Shown piece after piece: positions 1 through 11,900 of a DNA stretch of 64,000 nucleotides. The position numbers and the translations under genes were made by a program. The stretch is from NCBI GenBank assembly GCA_019914945.1, contig CM034112.1, positions 1,945,001 through 2,009,000 of the forward strand, written 5' to 3'. The DNA comes from Typha latifolia. Taxonomy: Eukaryota > Streptophyta > Magnoliopsida > Poales > Typhaceae. Under the pieces are notes generated by a model. It was not told the origin of the DNA. It saw only the letters and a list, made by a program, of their open reading frames with translations, and ran no database searches. Each line of letters starts with the position of its first letter. Positions within the stretch are counted from its first letter, which is position 1.

Positions 1-611
1 ATTTTCTTCCTTCTTTTGCATAGTTTTTACCATCCGTTCCTATTCCCTGGCCAAATGGCTCGGGAAAGTAGAAACTTTCTCCCCTCGTGTTTTTTTTAAA
101 ATAATTTCACTTAAAATTTCTAAATTATTATTAATTTTTGCACATATATTTTTATTTTTCTTTACTATGTACATCACTTGATCTTAATTTTTTTTAATTT
201 AGAGGTTTGTATAATTACATTTTATTGTTACTTTAAAGAGATAGGAATATTTTTCTTAATTTAAGAGGTGTGCGTAGGTAATGAAAAAATCATAAAGTAT
301 ATATGAAAAATAATAATAATTTAGAGAGTCTAAGTGAGATTATCATTGGTTTAGTCTCTCTCCCTCCTTTTTATCTCTTTCTTCTTATTGTATATATTAT
401 CTTTTCTTTTCTCCTACATTGTAGTCCATTTTATTATCCTTTTTAACAGTCTTTTATTTTATTGTCATCCATCTTATTTGCAGTCCTCTTCATGGTCTTG
501 TATCTTGTTATTGTCCATCTCACCTGCCTCACATTTGTATTGAACGTGATGCAGCCACCATCATTCTCACATCATCACCAATTTCACTGATGTCTCGACT
601 GACATATTTAT
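1..611. other. AT-rich intergenic DNA, nothing recognised
   Basis: Very AT-rich sequence with runs of T and A and no open frame of note. It probably belongs to degenerate repeat DNA joined to the RNase H relic that follows, but no repeat end or coding motif could be identified. Confidence 0.5.
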
Positions 612-1075
612 TTAGATTGAAGACAAATTACAATAAAATTCGGAGAGGGAATTGACCCACTCGTTACATACTTTCTTAGCGAAAGCAAAATACGCTAAGC
701 TGTTAGCTATAACATTGTTATTTCTACTGGTAATGCAGACATTTAAAAAATGATTTTGAGATAAGATCAATGAACATTCCTTTACTATGGTTTTGACTGC
801 CCGCTCAACTTTGACTTGGCTAGAACCTATTATCATGCAGACCAACTTCTAACAATATGAGAATAACCAAGCTTTCTTCACATTCGTAAGCTTCTTAACT
901 TCCTTGAGTAGCTTCAAGAGGGCTAAAGCTTCACTGTGAATGGCATTGCCGTAGTACTCCAAAAGGACGACTTTACATATGCGATAGTCGGAGAGATTTG
1001 TTACTAAACCCAATTCAATTCCTCCGACATTAGTACCTTTCCATACAACATTCGGTCAGCCCATTTAGTCTCCAA
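612..1075 (-). pseudogene. RNase H-like (RVT_3) domain relic of a non-LTR retrotransposon
   Basis: Read on the minus strand from about 1075 down to 612, one frame gives a degenerate RNase H-like domain. It starts with GGIELGLVTNLSDYR, which matches the first beta-strands (usually GGIG-V-RD). Next comes HSEALALLKLLKEV, matching the AEA-AL--L helix, and near the end SRNNNVIANSLAYFA, matching the R--N--AD-LA--A signature. An in-frame TAG at 849-851 splits it, and the catalytic acidic residues are mostly replaced. This domain type is found at the 3' end of plant LINE pol genes and as free-standing RVT_3 proteins. With the stop and the missing flanking reverse transcriptase it is read as a dead fragment. 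The family assignment rests on motif memory, not on a search. Confidence 0.55.
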
Positions 1076-1179
1076 CCTAAATGGGAAACTCCATAAGCTT
1101 GTCAAAGGGAAAAGAGGTAGGAACAGTCAAGAGAATCCAAGAAGAAATCCGCCTTGAAGTCATGATAGTAGATTCCACT

Positions 1180-2640
1180 GATAGAATGACTTTCCTCAGA
1201 CAAGACTTCTCACATCTGAAAATGAGATTGTTTCTGCTTCTCTATGAGCTCCATGAGATGCCATACCAGTACAATATGTCATTTTTGTTCGACCGAGATA
1301 AGCTCATGGATAAAAGGATGCCACTGATCTCAGTAACATCATCTTCTACTTCTAGCCGCCCTCAAGTTCACCTGTCATTGCGTTGCCTCAAGCTTTAGCT
1401 CAACGGAAGGGGCTCCTTGAGTGCCATGATCATATAAAAATTGTAACATTTGAACTAGTTAATTATTCAGATATTTTAAATTAAAAAATTTATGTAAAGA
1501 TGCCTAGAATATTTCAAGCGGATGATTGTATATAAAAAGGTATTTAACGTGAGAATGCGACTGAGAGTGTAGTGTCCGCATTGGCGCATTTGCGGGTCCC
1601 AGGCCAGATGGTAAAGGTTCCTTTACCAAGGCTGATATTAAATATTCACCAGAGAGGCGCAACACAAATACCACTGCACTTCTCCAAAATAACAACATTA
1701 ACCTCCTCGTAAAATGACCACAAAAGGCACCGGTAATTTCCGTCCATGCAAATGGGTGATCTCGTCATTTCACCAGGGTGGGCAGCCGCAAGGCAAATTA
1801 ATTTTGTCCGTTGTACAAAACGGGTTACTCCTCCCATCTGCTCGAAAAGTACGCGGACAATTCACGCAAAAAATTTAAACTTTTTTTTTGGCCACTTTTG
1901 AATTCAAATCTTGACGACAATGCCCTCGAGTGGTGCTCCTCGATTACGGCACGATTTTTTCAGTTTTACAAGATTGCCCTCCGTTCCGACGTCGGTTCTA
2001 ATAGAGGACGTGGGGAATTTTTAAATAATACCCTGTGATTTAGTTATTTTCGTAATTAACACCTCGGCTTTATGTCCACTCCTAAAATGTTCTTAATAAA
2101 ATAGTTTTCTTAAATAAGTTTGGATTTTATAATGGTAATTTTAGACAATTATATTTCAGAATAAGTTGATAAATGAAAATTATACAGAAAAAGAGGAGTC
2201 AAATTATAAATAGTTGGGGGTCTTAATCACAAAATTATTTAAATCCACTAAAGTGTGGGCAATGTTGTGCCAAATTGCAAATTTTTGCTGGTCCAGTACT
2301 TGATCCTTATCAATGCAAATAGACCGGCGATGAATCACAAACGGTCAAACGAATCCGATTATAAAGAGATCGGTACTAATCCAGCGGTCCGTGGCAATTT
2401 CGTAATAAACCCCAACGCCTCACCCATTTGGTCAAAAGCTGGTCGGCTCACTCGCAGCGCGGCGAGAGACCCCACTTGACTTCTGGCGTTTTCTTGGCTT
2501 CGTCACCATTTCTTTTTAGCTCTGGCGTCGCTCTCCCAAGACATTGCTTTAAGTGGCAGCACAGTCCTCATCATTCGTCCTTCTTCCTCCTCACCCTATT
2601 AATTCCTCTCCACTTCTATTTGAGCTAGGGTTTTTTCTTC
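1180..2640. other. Intergenic DNA upstream of the callose synthase gene
   Basis: No gene recognised. The distal part is mixed-composition DNA with short frames that resemble nothing known. The proximal part, roughly 2100-2640, should hold the callose synthase promoter. The leader contains TC-rich stretches and 'gctagggtttttt' near 2624, but no convincing TATA box was seen at a fixed spacing. Confidence 0.4.
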
Positions 2641-2994
2641 CTCCTCTTCGACCCCTCTATTCAAGCTGCCACTTGTAGTGCTCCGACTCCAGGTAATTCC
2701 CCTCATTCCTCCCGGTTTGTTGGTTCAAATGGCTACCGTTAGGGTTTTGATTGCTGTTTCGGACTGAATCACTAGGGTTTTGATCACTGATTTAGCCTCG
2801 TGTTGGAGCTCTCTTGGTGATTTTGATGAGTTCGCTAACAAGGCTCGGATATCTCGAATTGTTGCAGTAGAGTTCAAAGAAAAAGTATTTCTTCCTTTTT
2901 CTTTTTTCCTTCCTTTATATATTGCTCTAAATCGGTTCAATTAAGGGTTGGTTGCTGTTATGCTCTAGGCGAACTTGGTAAGGTCGGGCAAGAG
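2641..2994 (+). other. 5' leader of callose synthase with a leader intron
   Basis: A TC-rich leader ends in CCAG at 2692, followed by a good donor (GTAATT at 2693). The acceptor CTCTAG ends at 2968, so the leader intron would be 2693-2968, and the translation start lies 26 bases into the next exon. The upstream edge of the leader is not defined. Confidence 0.5.
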
Positions 2995-5900
2995 ATGTCT
3001 TCTTCTAGAAGGGGGCCGGAGCAGCAGGGGCCCCGGCGGCTTATCCGGACGCAGACGGCGGGGAATCTCGGGGAGACGATTTTTGACAGTGAGGTGGTCC
3101 CTTCATCCCTCAACGAGATAGCCCCGATCCTTCGTGTGGCCAACGAGGTTGAGCCCAAAAACGCTCGTGTTGCTTACCTCTGTAAGTCTCATCCATGGGA
3201 ACCTCTCGCTATCGTCTTGATTATTGGATGATTTGAGCTATTCTCTTGTGTTCTTATCGTTGGTTACACTTGCATGGTGTTATTTTACGGTTGACCTTTC
3301 CTTAGATTTTTAATTTGTTCTTTGAGGAGGAGGGGATCTGGTAGGTTATAGTATGTGAACCTATAACTCCTATTGACCTTTTGTATTATTCAAATACACC
3401 ATCTGTTAAATTTTTTTTCGCCCTTCTTGAATTCTACCTCTTAGCACAAGTTCAGTAATCAGTATGCCTCATCTCGATGTCAATTCATGTTGTGCAGTCC
3501 TTTATAACATTGCTTATGGCTCTTGTGCTAATCAATAGCACATAGTAGTTCCATTAAGTAAATCTTTAAATGATTTTATAAGTGACGCTTTTGCTGGCAT
3601 TGGGTTACTTTTGAGAAGCACCATCTTTGTCAATGGAACACAGGTCGTTTCTATGCTTTTGAAAAAGCTCATCGGCTGGACCCTATTTCAAGTGGTCGTG
3701 GCGTTCGCCAATTTAAAACTGCACTTCTGCAAAGGCTAGAAAGGGTAATGCTCCTTGTACTTCAGTGTTGGCTAGTTGCACTATCACTATATATAGGTAT
3801 TTGTTTTAATTTTGCATTTTTCTCTTATTAGGAGAATGATCCAACTTTAAAAGGAAGGGTTAAACAGAGTGATTCTCGAGAAATGCAGAGCTACTATCAA
3901 CACTATTATAAGCAGTATATTCAAGCTCTTCAAAATGCTGCCGATAAAGCTGATCGGTGAGTAAATCCTGGAGTTTGCTCTTTGGCAGTATACAATTGGT
4001 TGATTATAGATGACATTGCTTTTATGTATGGTCTATGTTGAATTCAGTGCTCAACTAACCAAGGCATACCAAACTGCTGCCGTTTTGTTTGAGGTTTTGA
4101 AAGCTGTCAATCAGACACAATCTCTTGAAGTTGATCAGTCGGTCAGTAGTGGCAGCTTTTCGTAATGTATCTATAGGTCTGATTTTGAAGAAACTTTATG
4201 CCTTATCTACATTTATTTACTTATTCAGGTACTGGAAACACATACTAAAGTACAGGAGAAGACCAAAATTTATGTCCCTTACAATATCCTCCCTCTTGAC
4301 CCTGACAGTGCAAATCAGGCTATCATGCAATATCCTGAGGTTACTTTCGCCATAACTTGCTGCTTCCTATATTTATGAAATGTTTGCTCATTAGGTAAAA
4401 GGGCCTACTCAAATACTTATTTTTATTAGATTCGAGCTGCCGTTTTTGCCCTCCGAAATACCAGGGGCTTACCATGGCCTAAGGACCCTGAGAAAAAGAC
4501 CAACTTGGACCTTCTTGACTGGCTTCAGGCTATGTTTGGGTTTCAGGTAAACCATCAAAATATGCCTATCTTTCAGTCTCCAGTATTACATTATTCTTGT
4601 GGTAGTACCCTGTTTATGGGCTTTGTTAGGATCAATATAACAAATTTTATGTCCCTTTGATAACATTATTAAATAGAATAGAATTCTCTTAATCTTTGCA
4701 GAAAGATAATGTGTCTAATCAAAGAGAGCATCTGATACTGTTGCTTGCAAATGTTCACATACGCCAGTTTCCAAAGCCAGATCAACAGCCAAAGGTTTCT
4801 TTTCTCATCCATGTTAATCATCATACAGGAAAGCATAATGGTGCTTTGTTCTTTGTTCCGTTGGTTCTCATCGCAATTTTTCTGTTTCAGTTGGATGATC
4901 GTGCACTAACTGACGTGATGAAGAAACTCTTTAAGAACTATAAAAAGTGGTGCAAATACTTGAACCGCAAAAGTAGTCTATGGTGAGGATCTCAAATATG
5001 AAATCCTACGGTAGTATAGAGATGGTTGATGCTTGTTATCTTGTACATAATTACAATTACATGTTGTTCTTAAGATTCCTCATTTTACTTAAAAAAGTGA
5101 ATTGCTTAAATTATAGGCTGCCAACTATCCAGCAGGAAGTGCAACAACGTAAGCTTCTCTATATGGGTCTTTATCTGCTCATTTGGGGTGAGGCAGCGAA
5201 CTTGAGATTCATGCCAGAATGCCTTTGCTACATCTATCATCATGTATGCAGCCTAAACCTAGCCCTTTTCTTTCTCTGCATCTTCAAACTTTTAGTGTGT
5301 TGGCCCATGATTTTGTACATGTCAAAATAGTAGCCTAGATACTTGTACTATTTTTTAATTGTATCATTAGTTGTTTGTTCGAAATTTGACCAAATTTTAA
5401 ATCCACAGTTTGTTGTCTATATATTATTGATAAGTGGAGGTAGAATTAACTCTTGTAGATTTGTAATTTTGTTTGATGAAAATACAACTGAAAAGTCTAA
5501 TTGAAGTTTTAGTATGTTACAGATGTTGACGATCATCTCTGCAGTAGCAATGTTAACAAATTTTGTTTGTTAAACTACTACATTCACCCAAACTACCACC
5601 GATGCGTTCCTCTCGTTTTTTTCATCGATTTAGACTACTTACACGCCCAAATTTGTCATCGATTTCATATTCTATGGTCCGTCCCAACCTAACTACCATA
5701 AAATCTAGAATTGAAGTCTAAATCGATTGAACCCCCAATACGTTCTTAATCGGAACGTACCAAGTGGTATTAGAGCCGGGCGAACCTTGGACCACCTTGG
5801 ATCTTTAGCAATGGTGAACACAAGATCGAGAAATAATATGTAAGAAACAATTTGCATGGAGGGTGACACGACTATTGCAAACCAAGATTTAATTGGTGGG

Positions 5901-8900
5901 AGATTGGAGGATACTATGATATCCCCAAGCCACACCAAAATCCCTCCTATGGCGATGGAGATCATGATGAGACAACTGTTAATCATATCACAAAGAAATG
6001 TCAAGGAGCTGGACTTAATCACAACTGGACTATCCAATCCGACTACACCATAACTGAGGCCTTCAATGTCGAATTCGACTGTTTCTGCCCCACCATCGGC
6101 CCCTTAAGACTCAAATACCTCCAACCCAGAATATAAAACCCTTGCTGCCCCCCGTCCAGGTATGGCTAGAGCAGCAAACAATTGTTTTCAAGAACCGGTC
6201 AACTACAGGCGTGAGAACCGGGTCAATTTTGAGAATTTTGACGAAGAGGACTATTGGCTTGAGGAGCTGGACCTTGAACCACATTGAGATGAGGTAGAAA
6301 GAAGAAACCACTATAGAATGGGCCACGACCACCCTAGAGCAGACCTGGACGATGATACAATTCGAATGGCGATTGTGGGATCCAAGGGCGAATGGTGTGG
6401 CTAGATTTTTCAAAATTCAGCGACGGAGATTTGGTTGATTGGCTATATCGTGCAAAGTAATTTTTTAATTATCAGAGGGCCCCGAAGGATCAAAAAGTCT
6501 TGCTTGTAAATTTTCACCTCGAGAGTTCAATCCTACATTGGTATTAAGCCGTTGCTGAACACCGAAACTTGAATTAGCGGGGAATTTTTAGTTCTGGCCT
6601 CACAAAAAAATATAGGGCAGTAGGCTATGAAGATTTTAATGCTCTTCTTGCTAAGACAGTTCAGTGAACCATCGTGCTTGCATATCAAGAGAAGTTTGAT
6701 GGAGTTAGTACTCGTTGCTTTCCACCATGGTTTGATTCATGATTGTAAAACACTTTTATTTTTAGGATTGCAGAGTGAAATTCAAGCGAATGTTCAAACA
6801 TTTCGACCACGAACCTTGGAGGAGGTCTATGAAGATGCTTTGATCATGGAAAAGAAGCATGGAGGACTTCGAAACCAGATGCGGACTGTTGGGCCCAATT
6901 GAGACACGAGGTACCCGGTGCTGTTGAACTAGATGACGGGGAGTTCGTTTGCCGGATCAAGTGTTGTTGCTACAAAGTTTGGACGACGACCACTCTTACG
7001 AATCTCAATGGATGTGAGAGGAGGCGTTAGACCTACTGTTTGTAACAATGGATGTGTCTTTTCGTTGCGACGAATGATTTTACTCGGTCATAGGGCCAAC
7101 GGGAAGCGTAATGTTAATTGATGGACATGAGAAGATAGATGATGATGATGAGAGAGACGAGGAGAGACCAGAGGAGACAATAGAAGGGTACGTGGAAGAA
7201 GTGTAAGCCAAACCTTCTATGCGTGTGTACTTGGGAACCATCGCACCAAGGACACTTCGAGTAGATGACTTAGTCAGAAACCATTGTGTACATATCCTCA
7301 TCAATTTAGAGAGTGTACATAACTTTTTAGATAAGCGATTAATGGAGAAAATTGGGTTAAAGGTGGAACCTATTATCGAGATTGAAGTGGCAATCGACGA
7401 TGGCACAAGGTTAAAGATGAATAATTTACATCGCCGAGTAGAGAGGCCATAATTTGATGGTGGACTCGTATCCTTTTACCATACAAAGAGCCGATGTTGT
7501 CCTAAGTACTCAATGGCTTTAAAGTCTAGGATTGGTAACCTTTCATTTTAATGGCATGTGGATAATGATTCAACAGAATGGTGGTGTGGTGCGGCTATAT
7601 AGCGTGAGGATGGTGGGCCTAAGCCAAACACGTGCAGCAAGACGAATGAGGCGATATGGAGTTCGAGACGAATATCATGAATCGCTTTTTTAACTTTACA
7701 CTTTGAGGGTAAGGTGAGAGAAGCATGGTGGGTTAATACAGACCAAAAATCAGTCTAAACCACCATTCTCAAGCGTTTGAAATCTGAGAGCAAAAGGCTA
7801 TCATAGGCGTTCGCCCTTGATGCCGTCCGAACGCCCAACGACGAATTTGATTCAAACTTGATTTCGTTATGTGTTTTTCATGCTTTAAGACTCTTTAATT
7901 GTTTTAGGACGTGGGTTAGCCTATAAATAGGTGTTGAAACAACTGATTCTGGATAGAATTTGCACGGAAGTTTTGAGAGATATTTCGGAGGATCTGGCCG
8001 TTAGATCAACGTAAAATTTTGATACGAGGTAGCCCTGAGAGAACTTTTTTCATGAATCTAGTTTCACTAAATCGGATTTGTAGATCGAAAGATATTTTCG
8101 AAAAGGTAGACAAAGATCGGAGGGTCAGACCTACGAGATTAGGTCTGCATGGGATTAGGGATCCGTGGGTAGAGGCACAGACTCCTAGGTATAAGATGAA
8201 GTTGATGATGGAGTGGAGGCCGAGTAGTCAATGGAAGTGGCTCGGCAATAGATGGTGGTGGTGGCTTGCGGATGTGGATGCGATAGATGTTTGAAGGCTA
8301 TGATTGGCCTACAACTGTGGTAGCGATAAAGTTGAAAATTATACGGGAGGTAAAGATGGTTAAGATAGATAGATGAAGGGGAAAAAATAAGTCTACCCTA
8401 CGGGACTAGGGGAATAGGCGGAAGAGGGAGATTAGAAGTTAGACGAGACCTTACTAACGAAAGAGGTGGCACTGGTTGGTAAAGAGGGAGGAGGGAGATG
8501 TAGAGGCCGGCGGCCTAGTTGAGAGAGATGCAAGGACAAAAGCCAATTGATCTTTCATTCTAAGCATTACTAAGATACAAGCCATAAGACCCTATTTATA
8601 GAGATTAAATTAAAAAGTTATGAACAAATAAATCGGTCTTTCGTATCTTCTTGGATATATACCTTCATCTCGTTGTAGATAGATATCGAATCGGTAAAAA
8701 CTTCGAATATGAAAGTTACAGATGAGAAAATCACCGATCTTCTCCAACTGGTTTGATTTCATTATGACGTCTGTAGAATATCTTGCAAATATTTTACTGA
8801 AACTGCGTAGATTTCGATTTAGTTAATTAAATAATTTTCTAACCTACTAAGATTTTGAGTAAACCACATAAACATAATAAATAAGATAACTAGACTTGAT

Positions 8901-11900
8901 CCATTGAGTCCAATGTCTTTCGAGGTCACCCGATCTGGTCCGAATTGCATCATGCATTGATTATTTGAGTATTATTAGTTTTTATCTTATTTCTCTCTCT
9001 TTCTTTCTAAACTCTAAGTTTTGTCTAATCTAGCTTTGATTTAGAGATGCCATTGCTTCCTTCCTCCTTGTTTGATTGGCCCCCTTGACTCTTAGGAACG
9101 ATTCAACTTCTCCATCATCCCATTTCTCGTTTTACTAAGTTATCATCATCTATACAATCTGCCCTAACTACATCCTTTCCCCAAACCACCACCAACACGT
9201 TCCTCTCGGCTTTCTCATCGATTTAGACTACTCATATGCCCAAATCCGCCACCAATTTCATATTATATGCTTGCCCTAGCCTAACTACCATAAAATTCAG
9301 AATTGAAGTCTAGATCGATTGAACTCCCGATACATTCTTAATTGGAACGGATTAAGAGCAGAATCTAGTCTGCAGACTGTAGGGGAGGTTTTCTATTATC
9401 AACAATTTGCTTCTAGATGATCTTTTGTGGGTTGAACTAGTTTAACTATTGGATAATTAGTCTGCAAAACCCATATTATTTTTCTGGCTAAAATGTGCTG
9501 CTCATGATTATGAGTTCCCTTTTATGCAACTTTACTGTGCTTACCTCAGCTTGATGTTTTAGAGTTGTTTTGCTTATTTGATTTCTATTTGCTAGATGGC
9601 GTTTGAACTCTATGGTATGCTTGCGGGGAATGTAAGTCCCATGACTGGTGAGAATATAAAGCCAGCATATGGTGGTGATGAAGAAGCCTTCCTCAAGAAA
9701 GTTGTCACTCCCATTTACAAAGTTATTGAAAAGGTATAATATCTGTTAGTTCATCATATTGCTCCTGTACATGCTTGATCAGGTTGTACATGTTTGCACT
9801 GTAGGAAGCCGAGAGGAGCAAGAGAATGATATCAAAGCATTCACATTGGAGGAACTATGATGATTTGAATGAATATTTTTGGTAAAAAAAGGCATTAGGT
9901 TAACTGTGAATAGATTTAGCTTTGTTTGTTAAAGTATTATGTAAATGTTTTGCACCGTTGCAGGTCAGTTGATTGCTTTCGCTTAGGCTGGCCCATGAGA
10001 GCTGACGCTGATTTCTTTTGTGAGGCTACAGATTTTCGTCGTGAACCAAACGGAGTGAGTAAATAGTTTTGCTTGAATAGCTCTTCATGTTATTTGACAG
10101 GCAAATCAACGAAATTGTTTATTTGAGTTGCCGTCCCTAGACCTCATGTTGGCAAATAGCAAGAGCCTCATGCACTAAGATGCTCTTTATATTTTTATAC
10201 TATGAGCTTCATTGTGCTGAATAACTTTTTTGTCCGTTCAGGGCAGAGAATTCTTTTAGCTTATTTAAGTCTGTTCATGCTTGATTTTATTTGTGTGCAT
10301 AACTAATTTGTTTGAATTCAAGTATCCAATCAGTGGATACAAGTTGTTTGAAACAATTGTCAATTGGTTAATCTATCATCTTTTAACCAAAAAAGACTTT
10401 GGATAAATTGATGATTAGGATTACTCTGATCTAAAGAATTAGTAGGATTGCCTATTAAAGGTCCATTGGTGGTGGAATCCTATTTAAGACATTATTCTTA
10501 TGAAAAAATTATCATATCGGATTGGCTGACAAAAATTCATCTGTTGGTTTAAAAACAAAAATTTCTTCAGCCATTTGGAAGACACCTTCCAGTCTTAATT
10601 AGTTTTGTGGGCTTCAGTTCATTGGAAATTCATTTGTCTACTGAATATGGTTCTCATTTAGGTAATAGTTACATGTTTCGAGGCCTACTTGCTCAACTTT
10701 TGTCCTTTTATTTCTTCTTTACTTCACTTTCTTAGCCCTGTTTGGTTTGTGATTAAGAGAAAATCTAGAGTAACTATTCTAGATTTTTTTACTCTTAAAT
10801 TGTAACTCTTATCTTGAGTAGAGTAATTTGATGTTTGGTTATAAGCTAAAATAGTGGTGTAAGAACTATATTTGTTGTGACATAATGTTGATGTAAAAGT
10901 ATAAACAAGAAGTAATTTTTTGCTCGTCCTTTATGAATTTACACAAATTTTCTTTGATATGACATAAAGTAGATTGATGGTACAGATGAACAAAACCAAC
11001 ATACAATAAATAGATGTAGTATTATTCTCTATGTTTGCAATGCATGCATCCATATGTGCATTACCATTCTCTATGTATGACCATTATCTGTGTATGCATT
11101 GACTACATATTGACAATCTCTATGTATGCAATGGAGACAATTGACATTCTCTATGGATGCAATTGAGGTAAATTAAATTCTCTGTGTATGCAATGGAGAC
11201 AAATAACATTCTCTATTTATACGATGGCTCATCTTAACATTTTCTATATATGCAATGATTACATATTAATATTCTCTATGTATGTAATGACTGCATATTA
11301 CGATTCTCTATGTGTGCACTGAGTACTTACTAATATCTACTTGTAAGTATGCAATGCATACTTGAGTAAAAAGTGAGATAGGTGAGTGGAAGGAGACAGA
11401 GGAGGTAGGTGGAAAAATTGAGCAGAAACTTTTGGTATGTGGAGTGAGATAGGTGGGTGGTAAGGGAGAGAAGAGAATTTTTTGAAATAACATTAGTCAA
11501 ATTAAGGGTAAAAATTGAGTTTATACATGATATAATATGTAATTTGGCTGAATAGTGTTTCTAATCTGGAGAAGGAACAATTTGATGCGTAGTTATAAAT
11601 TTAGAATAGTGTTCCTTAATTTTTTTTGAATTAGATCCATATGGGGTCTAAATCAATAGTTAACTATTCATTATTGTTTTTGTGTTATGTATGGTTCATA
11701 CTATTTTACTGTATTTTCGTAACCTGTACTTATCAGTCTTATACATGGGTGGCATGCAGTCCTAATTCTAGTACACCAATATTTTCTAAACTTCAAATAT
11801 ACTGGCTTTAAGTTACTTCTGGCTAAAAGCTTTGTTAGTTTTTTGTGCCTTGGAAATAATTAAAATGGCACAAGTACATGATCCCGATTTGAATATTTCT

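Larger units (their letters stand above)
5573..9356 (+). mobile_element. Gypsy-type LTR retrotransposon relic in callose synthase intron 9
   Basis: A truncated 5' LTR (about 5573-5762) and a longer 3' LTR (about 8499-9356) share a stretch of roughly 185 bp with clear divergence, so the insertion is old. A primer-binding-site-like sequence complementary to initiator tRNA-Met lies just inside (TGGTATTAGAGC, 5765-5776). A polypurine tract (8481-8498) sits directly before the TG at 8499. Between the LTRs are gag-type fragments and a broken aspartic protease, but no reverse transcriptase, RNase H or integrase was recognised. Orientation equals that of the host gene. The element makes intron 9 4,352 bp long. 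The missing left part of the 5' LTR means no target-site duplication could be checked. Confidence 0.8.

Noticed and set aside
1081..1398. 105-aa open frame on the plus strand
   Set aside because: It lies opposite or beside the RNase H relic, with no recognisable domain, start context or introns.
7790..8300. Possible second LTR or promoter (CCTATAAATAGG near 7921)
   Set aside because: No repeat partner was found in the window. It is probably untranslated interior of the gypsy relic.
11024..11340. Regular 31-bp repeats suggesting a CRISPR-like array
   Set aside because: The repeats are contiguous and degenerate, without unique spacers between conserved units, and lie in a plant intron; it is a minisatellite.
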